In this document: positions 5,210 through 9,421 of the stretch, one piece after another
Position numbering within the stretch: position 1 is the stretch's first letter
Layout of the letters: each line of letters starts with the position of its first letter
Assembly (NCBI GenBank): GCA_039933315.1
Contig: JBDTOI010000157.1
Span: 1 to 9,421 of the forward strand
Origin: DASXRU01 sp039933315
Lineage (GTDB): Bacteria; Acidobacteriota; Blastocatellia; Pyrinomonadales; Pyrinomonadaceae
Direction of reading: 5' to 3'
DNA: 9,421 nt
Program-made: the position numbers and the translations under genes
Notes under the pieces: model-generated
The model's database searches: none
Told to the model about the DNA's origin: nothing
What the model saw: only the letters and a program-made list of their open reading frames with translations

Positions 5210-5764
5210 ATGAAAATTACTTATTTCCGCTCGCCCGGCGAACTCCGCAAGTGGTTCGCAAAGCATCACGCGGCGGAAACGGAGTTGTGGGTCGGCTACT
5301 ACAAGAAGGATTCGGGTAAGCCGAGCATCACCTGGCCTGAGTCCGTGGATGAAGCTCTCTGCTTTGGCTGGATTGACGGCATTCGCAAGAGCGTCGATGA
5401 GGAGCGCTATACCATACGGTTCACACCGCGAAAGCGCACTAGCATCTGGAGCTCCGTCAACATCAAGCGGGCGGACGAATTGATCCGCGCTGGGTTACTG
5501 CAAGCACCGGGGCTCGAGGCGTTTGAGGCGCGCCGCGAATACAAGTCCGGGGTTTATTCCTACGAGCAGCGGAGTGCGGATCTCCCTGAACCGTACCTGA
5601 CTCAGCTCAAGAAGAACAAAAACGCCTGGGCCTTCTTCCAGCTCCAGACACCCTCGTATCGGAAGACTCTGATGTGGTGGATCGTCAGCGCCAAGAAGGA
5701 AGAAACCAGGCTGAGCCGTCTCACAAAACTCATCGATGAGTCCGCCGCCGGACGCAGGATCTGA
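5210..5764 (+). CDS. YdeI/OmpD-associated (OmdA) family protein
   Basis: A 184-residue cytoplasmic protein of the YdeI/OmpD-associated family, often annotated as bacteriocin-protection protein. Its biochemical activity is not established. Family hallmarks are ELWVGYYKK (25-33), the ITWPESVDEALCFGWIDGIR block (40-59), TIRFTPRKRTSIWSSVN (68-84) with the helix RADELIRAGL (87-96), LEAFEARR (102-109), and the C-terminal helices with YRKTLMWWIVSAKKEETRLSRL (starting at 150). There is no signal peptide. I chose ATG 5210 because family members begin close to this MKITYF sequence. An in-frame TTG at 5195 would add five residues and has a GAGG 10 nt upstream, so it remains possible. The gene begins 27 bp after the transporter stop, suggesting co-transcription. 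Confidence 0.9.
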   Translation: MKITYFRSPGELRKWFAKHHAAETELWVGYYKKDSGKPSITWPESVDEALCFGWIDGIRKSVDEERYTIRFTPRKRTSIWSSVNIKRADELIRAGLLQAPGLEAFEARREYKSGVYSYEQRSADLPEPYLTQLKKNKNAWAFFQLQTPSYRKTLMWWIVSAKKEETRLSRLTKLIDESAAGRRI

Positions 5765-5795
5765 CACGAACACCTTGAGCTTTTAAGTACCACGC

Positions 5796-7442
5796 ATGCG
5801 CGCAGCTTTACAGCCAAAACTTCTCCGACTCTCGTTTGCCATAGTCTTAGCCCTCCTCTGCTCCCAATCAGCAGCGGCCCAGGCGCCCTGCCTCAATGAC
5901 ACTGACGTGAAGAGAATGCTCGCGCAAGTCGAGTCGCCGCAAAACGTCTCTCTAAATAAAAAGCTGCAAGAAAAGTTATTGAAGCTGAGAGAGAAGGATC
6001 AAAAGCGGTTGCGGGAGGACATTCTGGAAAACAGAAAAAGCGATGACATGCTTGCCCGCATGAAGAGCTCGCGTGAGAAGAACACGCTTGAGCTTTGCCC
6101 TATCCTGAAAGAATTTGGTTGGCCCACCATCGCCCTCGTGGGCCCGGAGGCAGCCGCAGGTGCCTTCATGCTGCTTAAGAACAGCTCATCACTTGAACTG
6201 CAGAAAGCACTCCTGCCGGTGATTGTGGCTGCTACCAAGAAAGGCGAAATAACAAAATCGAGTTTTGCCGGCTACGTGGACCGGCTGCGTTTGGGTTCAG
6301 GCCTTAAGCAGTTATTCGGCACTCAAACGACCATCATGGACGGCTTTCTCGTTCTCTATCCGATCGCCGACGAATCCCTGGTCGAAACGCGACGAAAGCA
6401 ATTTGAACTTGAACCCCTGGCTGACTATCTCAGGTTTCTCGAGCGCAGCTATCGACTGCCTCTGGTGAAGGCCCCTGGCAGGCTAGCGAACAAATTCGTT
6501 GATGACTCAACGAGTGCGATTGCCAGGGCGACCGCGGGGGATCTATTTGAGGGCGAGACTCTGGAAGAGAACCAGGTCGTTCGCATCAGTACCGAACTCG
6601 TAAGTCTGAACGTAAGTGTGTACAGCGAAAACCTCAAGAGCCACGTAAGCACACTCAAACGAGAAGACTTTACAGTCTTTGAAGACGGGAAGGCAGAGAC
6701 CCTCGGCTTCTTTGCCACCACCGATGTGCCTTTTGACCTCGTCTTGTTGATCGATCTCTCGGGTTCGACCGCCGGCAAACGAGGTCTGATTCACGAGACT
6801 ACGAGGCGGTTTGTTAACGCGGCCCGGCCGGCCGATCGAATCGCCATCGTAACCTTTTCAGATGATACCCAGGTCATCTCCCCTTTGACTGCCGACCACG
6901 AAAAACTTCTTGCCAGCATCGCAAAGATCGAGGGCAAGGGCGGATCGAATGTATGGGACGCACTGAAGTTCACTCTTGACCAGGTCGTGGGGCCGAACAC
7001 CCTGCAGCGAAGACGCGCGGTGGTTTTCATGACCGACGGCGCAGACAGTGCCTTGCTGGGATACGATTCGCCGGCGCCGCGAGGCTCGTTGATAACTTTT
7101 GCCAATCTGCTGGAAGCCGTCAGGAACACCGACACGTTGATTATTCCCGTGTACCTCGACACGGAAGGAGAGGGCTACCAATCGCAAAGGCTTTATGAGA
7201 ACGCGCGCAAGACTCTGGCTTTATTGGCGGAAGAAAGCGGCGGGCTGTATTACAAGGCGCGAAAGCTTGAAGACTTGAACGGGATCTATACCCGTGTGAT
7301 AGAAGACCTGGGCAAGATCTACAGCCTGGGATATAAGCCGACAAACCAAAAGCACGACGCCTCGTGGCGCAGCGTGAAAATACAAATAGCTAACCGCCCT
7401 GACCTGGTGCCGCGGACCAAGCCCGGCTATTACGCCAACTAA
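5796..7442 (+). CDS. Exported DUF6624-VWA fusion protein (acidobacterial VWFA-related type)
   Basis: A 548-residue exported protein. The signal peptide spans 1-30, ending SAAAQA. The first mature half (about 35-235) is helical and matches my memory of DUF6624: LLKLREKDQKRLRED (61-75), EFGWPTIALVGPEAAAGAF (106-124), an LQKALLPVIVAATKKGEI segment (135-152), LFGTQ (173-177), LYPIADE (187-193) and LEPLADYL (205-212). The second half (about 260-548) is a von Willebrand A domain of the acidobacterial VWFA-related family. It contains a short strand-rich lead-in (LNVSVYSENLKSHVSTLKRE, DFTVFEDGKA) and the metal-ion-dependent adhesion site DLSGS (320-324). S384 in GGSN stands at the usual threonine position, and D414 is in FMTDGADS. 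It likely binds a protein ligand through a divalent metal in the periplasm or outside. ATG 5796 is fixed by an in-frame TAA four codons upstream; there is no Shine-Dalgarno sequence. It lies 31 bp after the YdeI-type gene and 5 bp before the mini-ORF. Confidence 0.9.
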   Translation: MRAALQPKLLRLSFAIVLALLCSQSAAAQAPCLNDTDVKRMLAQVESPQNVSLNKKLQEKLLKLREKDQKRLREDILENRKSDDMLARMKSSREKNTLELCPILKEFGWPTIALVGPEAAAGAFMLLKNSSSLELQKALLPVIVAATKKGEITKSSFAGYVDRLRLGSGLKQLFGTQTTIMDGFLVLYPIADESLVETRRKQFELEPLADYLRFLERSYRLPLVKAPGRLANKFVDDSTSAIARATAGDLFEGETLEENQVVRISTELVSLNVSVYSENLKSHVSTLKREDFTVFEDGKAETLGFFATTDVPFDLVLLIDLSGSTAGKRGLIHETTRRFVNAARPADRIAIVTFSDDTQVISPLTADHEKLLASIAKIEGKGGSNVWDALKFTLDQVVGPNTLQRRRAVVFMTDGADSALLGYDSPAPRGSLITFANLLEAVRNTDTLIIPVYLDTEGEGYQSQRLYENARKTLALLAEESGGLYYKARKLEDLNGIYTRVIEDLGKIYSLGYKPTNQKHDASWRSVKIQIANRPDLVPRTKPGYYAN

Positions 7443-7447
7443 TTCGC

Positions 7448-7585
7448 ATGTCAGCCAAACAGCCCAACCCGGAAAAAGAAATAATCAAGGCTGCAAAGTC
7501 GGGCGCGGTCCTGCGTGTAAAGGAGATCCTGGAACAGGATCCCTCTCTGACCGCACAACATAAGAAATGGGCGTCGCTAAACTAA
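7448..7585 (+). CDS. 45-residue ankyrin-like mini-ORF, possible gene remnant
   Basis: The reading frame begins 5 bp after the VWA stop and ends at TAA 7583-7585, 19 bp inside the next gene. The product starts with a polar stretch, then IIKAAKSGAVLRVKEILEQD (12-31) and PSLTAQHKK. This is the pattern of the first ankyrin repeat helix pair as it occurs at the start of ankyrin proteins (hydrophobic-AA-x-x-G, then VK-x-hydrophobic-L, then DPSL). The frame then stops with no TPLH motif and no further repeat, so it is either a truncated relic of a longer ankyrin gene or a true small protein. No Shine-Dalgarno sequence is seen; translation would rely on coupling to the VWA gene. Its place between genes with near-zero spacing argues that the frame matters for coupling into the CYTH gene. 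Confidence 0.5.
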   Translation: MSAKQPNPEKEIIKAAKSGAVLRVKEILEQDPSLTAQHKKWASLN

Positions 7586-8160
7586 CCGATCAAAATACAA
7601 TCGTGCCCGCCAGGAGCAAGTACGCGATCGTGGAGCGGGAGAGGCGCTACCTTCTGCAGGACTTGCCCCCAGGAATGACGCGCGCTGATCCTCACCTGCA
7701 GATTACGGATAACTACATCACGGGCACACGGCTCCGTATCCGGAAGGTGCGCGATCCAAAAACCAATAAGTGGACGGTGAAGTTCACGCAGAAGTTTGCG
7801 CCCGACCCGCAGGACCTCTCGCGGACCGTGGTTACCAACACATACCTCAATGCGCTGGAGGCGGAGCTGATGTCAGTCTTTGCCGCTAATGAGATTCGCA
7901 AGAACCGTTATTACTTTGAGTTCGAAGGGCGCAGATTTTCCGTGGACATGTTCCTGGGTGATCTGTTTGGTCTGGTGCTGGCAGAAGCTGGTTTTGAGAC
8001 TGATGAAGAAATGAAGGGGTTTCCGAAACCCCAATTTGCGCTGGCGGACGTCACCAATAACGAAGTGTTCAGCGGCGGCCGTCTCAGTGAATTGACGTTC
8101 GAAGACATTCGGGAGGAAGTTAAGCGAAGTGCGACGGCGGTGGAGGACGCAACTGAATGA
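7567..8160 (+). CDS. CYTH-domain protein (triphosphatase-like)
   Basis: A 197-residue cytoplasmic protein with a CYTH domain, the tunnel-fold family that includes thiamine and inorganic triphosphatases and class IV adenylate cyclases. Such enzymes bind triphosphate and divalent metal inside an eight-strand barrel. Seen in order: the N-terminal signature ERERR (E23, E25, R27; the usual last residue is K, but R is accepted in this type), GTRLRIRK (53-60), WTVKFTQK (69-76), IRKNRYYFEFEGRRFSVDMF (110-129) with candidate binding residues R111, K112, R114 and D127, and LVLAEAGFE (136-144). These alternate charged residues are expected to line the tunnel. The substrate cannot be told from sequence. 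The start is uncertain: ATG 7567 overlaps the ankyrin-like frame, while GTG 7603 would begin just before the conserved domain. The gene joins the next one by a 4-bp ATGA overlap, so the two are translationally coupled. Confidence 0.9.
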   Translation: MGVAKLTDQNTIVPARSKYAIVERERRYLLQDLPPGMTRADPHLQITDNYITGTRLRIRKVRDPKTNKWTVKFTQKFAPDPQDLSRTVVTNTYLNALEAELMSVFAANEIRKNRYYFEFEGRRFSVDMFLGDLFGLVLAEAGFETDEEMKGFPKPQFALADVTNNEVFSGGRLSELTFEDIREEVKRSATAVEDATE

Positions 8161-9320
8161 GACGGCTTCTTTTTCTCACAGTTTTGCTGGGGTGTGCGTT
8201 CTTTGCGGGATTGCCCGCCTGCTCGCGAAAGGGCGCTACGAGCCAGCCTGCCGTTGTGGCAAACAACAGTCAGCCACCCGCCCTCGCCCCTGAGGTGAGC
8301 GGAGGTCAGGTTTCCCAGGCGTGGGTTTTTGCCGGATCAATCGGCGGCAGCAGCGATTTGCAGATGAAGCTGGTCCGTACGGGGCACGATCTTTCCGGGA
8401 CTTATTCGTACCTCAGGATCGGCAAGTCGATCACCCTCAAAGGAACCATCGATAAAGACGGAAACATTACCTTGTCGGAGTTCGACGCCACGGGAGCGCA
8501 GACTGGCGTCTTCAAGGGGAAATGGGATGCTTCCGATCAGACCGCAGCGAAGATTGAGGGCGCCTGGTCCAAACCAAACAGTGACAAGCAAGCCAAGTTT
8601 AGTTTGGCAGAGCAGCCCATAAGTTTAAGCGGTGGTCTGGATCTGGTTACCAAAAGCATAAAAGAGTCCGACAACAAGTTGAAATACGATATTGCCGTTC
8701 TCTATCCCCAACTCAGTGGCTCAAGTGATGCTGCGGTGACGAAGTTTAATTCCCTCTCACGGGGGTTGGTCTCGAAGAAGATCACCGAATTTAAGAAAGA
8801 CATGGCCGAGCGGGCGGCCGAAGAAGAAGCGCCCTTCAGCGACGCGGACATGAGAAGCGATTTACTTATCGGCCACAGAGTCGCGCTGGCGAGTGACGAT
8901 CTGGTGAGCATTGGCTTTGACATCGGCGGATACGCTCGCGGCGCGGCCCACCCGTATTCGTATTCCGAGGTAATCAATTACGATCTGAAAAGCGGTAAGG
9001 TCCTAAAGTTAGCGGATCTATTCAAGCCCTCATCAAACTACTTGAAAGTCATCTCCACTTATTGCCACGAAGATCTGAAGAAGCAGGGGAAAGCGCAAGG
9101 GCCGGACTCGGAACTTCCCGCCGAGTGGCTGCAGCGGGGCACTGCCGCGAAGCTTGCGAATTTCAAGAGCTGGACTATTTCCCGGAAGGGGCTGGTTATT
9201 GTTTTCGACTCGTACCAGGTAGGCCCATATGCCTTGGGGCCGCAATTCGTTTCTATCCCCTATCCGGCATTGAAAGACGTCATTCTTTCCGAAGGGCCAT
9301 TGGGGCAGTTCGTGAAATAA
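8157..9320 (+). CDS. Lipoprotein with DUF4163/DUF3298 (PdaC/RsiV-like) C-terminal region
   Basis: A 387-residue predicted lipoprotein. The signal peptide has RR at 2-3, a hydrophobic core to about 18, and LPAC with lipidation at C22. Residues 23-50 form a Pro/Ser/Ala-rich linker. A strand-rich domain follows at about 54-152, with a repeated pattern (LQMKLVRTGHDLSGTYSYL, then ITLKGTIDKDGNITLSEFD, then GVFKGKW) seen in many secreted Bacteroidota and Acidobacteriota proteins. Residues about 165-265 look like DUF4163 (IKESDNKLKYDIAVLYPQL, then a long charged helix). Residues about 265-375 look like DUF3298 (AHPYSYSEVINYDLKSGKVL, LADLFK, and GLVIVFDSYQVGPYALGP leading to the terminal strands). This pair occurs in the anti-sigma factor RsiV and in PdaC, but no deacetylase domain or sigma-factor-binding segment is present, so a lysozyme- or ligand-binding role is only a guess. 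It overlaps the CYTH stop by ATGA and ends the cluster; no terminator is seen before the window end. Confidence 0.85.
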   Translation: MRRLLFLTVLLGCAFFAGLPACSRKGATSQPAVVANNSQPPALAPEVSGGQVSQAWVFAGSIGGSSDLQMKLVRTGHDLSGTYSYLRIGKSITLKGTIDKDGNITLSEFDATGAQTGVFKGKWDASDQTAAKIEGAWSKPNSDKQAKFSLAEQPISLSGGLDLVTKSIKESDNKLKYDIAVLYPQLSGSSDAAVTKFNSLSRGLVSKKITEFKKDMAERAAEEEAPFSDADMRSDLLIGHRVALASDDLVSIGFDIGGYARGAAHPYSYSEVINYDLKSGKVLKLADLFKPSSNYLKVISTYCHEDLKKQGKAQGPDSELPAEWLQRGTAAKLANFKSWTISRKGLVIVFDSYQVGPYALGPQFVSIPYPALKDVILSEGPLGQFVK

Positions 9321-9334
9321 CCCAACTATTTGGA

Positions 9335-9368
9335 GTGCGGTGGCAAGCGCAGCGCGACACCGCTTTGG
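9335..9368. repeat. REP-like GC-rich palindrome
   Basis: GCGGTG (9337-9342) is an exact reverse complement of CACCGC (9358-9363). Between them lies an inner palindrome GCGC-A-GCGC (9347-9355), and the right arm is followed by TTT. The nested layout, location right after a gene, and GC-rich composition are those of a repetitive extragenic palindrome. A single copy in the window cannot prove it is repeated in the genome. It could also act as a weak transcription stop for the cluster. Confidence 0.4.
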
Positions 9369-9421
9369 CTTGGGCCAGTAAGCATTTGCTCAAGTCCAGG
9401 AGTTGAGATACTTGAAGAGTG

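Noticed and set aside
8193..8195. Cys13 (in LLGC) as the lipidation site of the RsiV-like lipoprotein
   Set aside because: It would leave a signal peptide of only 12 residues; LPAC with C22 gives a normal length.
9062..9406. Plus-strand open frame of 114 codons overlapping the end of the lipoprotein gene
   Set aside because: It is in another frame inside a clear conserved domain, and its tail reads through the REP-like palindrome.
9398..9421. AGGAG (9398-9402) as the ribosome binding site of a gene starting at the right edge
   Set aside because: The only starts nearby are a TTG directly abutting it and a GTG at the last base triplet 16 nt away; too little sequence remains to support a gene.

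Overview
The window looks like chromosomal DNA of an Acidobacteriota bacterium, most likely class Blastocatellia or a relative. The reasons are a VWA protein of the acidobacterial 'VWFA-related' type, a DUF2911 secreted protein, a secreted TPR protein, a RsiV/PdaC-like lipoprotein, moderate GC content, and several genes that start without a Shine-Dalgarno sequence. This placement rests on family recognition and no search was run. No insertion sequence, phage gene, CRISPR array, tRNA or rRNA was seen.

Layout. (1) Positions 1-437, minus strand: a CheY-like response regulator receiver domain cut off by the left edge of the window. (2) Positions 438-661: the divergent intergenic region. It holds a dyad-symmetric hairpin and a promoter for a secreted DUF2911 protein (662-1621, plus). 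(3) Positions 1622-2013: a 392-bp gap with no credible protein gene. It does hold what looks like an independent small-RNA gene: a sigma70-type promoter (TTGCCA, 17-bp spacer, TATAGT), three consecutive hairpins, and an intrinsic terminator, predicting a transcript of about 105 nt. (4) Positions 2014-3456: an exported protein with a ten-glycine run after its signal peptide, a possible thioredoxin-like region, and C-terminal TPR repeats. It is followed by a strong terminator at 3537-3574. (5) Positions 3665-9320: six plus-strand reading frames, tightly packed and probably one transcription unit. In order they are an MHS-family major facilitator transporter, a YdeI/OmpD-associated-type protein, a secreted DUF6624-VWA fusion, a 45-codon ankyrin-like mini-ORF, a CYTH-domain protein, and a lipoprotein with a DUF4163/DUF3298 (RsiV-like) C-terminus. 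Gaps are 27, 31 and 5 bp, then a 19-bp overlap and a 4-bp ATGA overlap. (6) Positions 9321-9421: a non-coding tail with a GC-rich REP-like palindrome.

How the genes fit together: four proteins (DUF2911, TPR, VWA and DUF3298 proteins) carry export signals, so the window is rich in envelope or periplasmic functions. The shared transcription of the 3665-9320 cluster is inferred from spacing alone. No common pathway can be named with confidence.

The items most worth a second look are the small-RNA candidate, the DUF6624-VWA fusion, the truncated ankyrin-like mini-ORF, and the putative leaderless starts in which a -10 box ends exactly 7 nt before the ATG (437 minus and 2014 plus).
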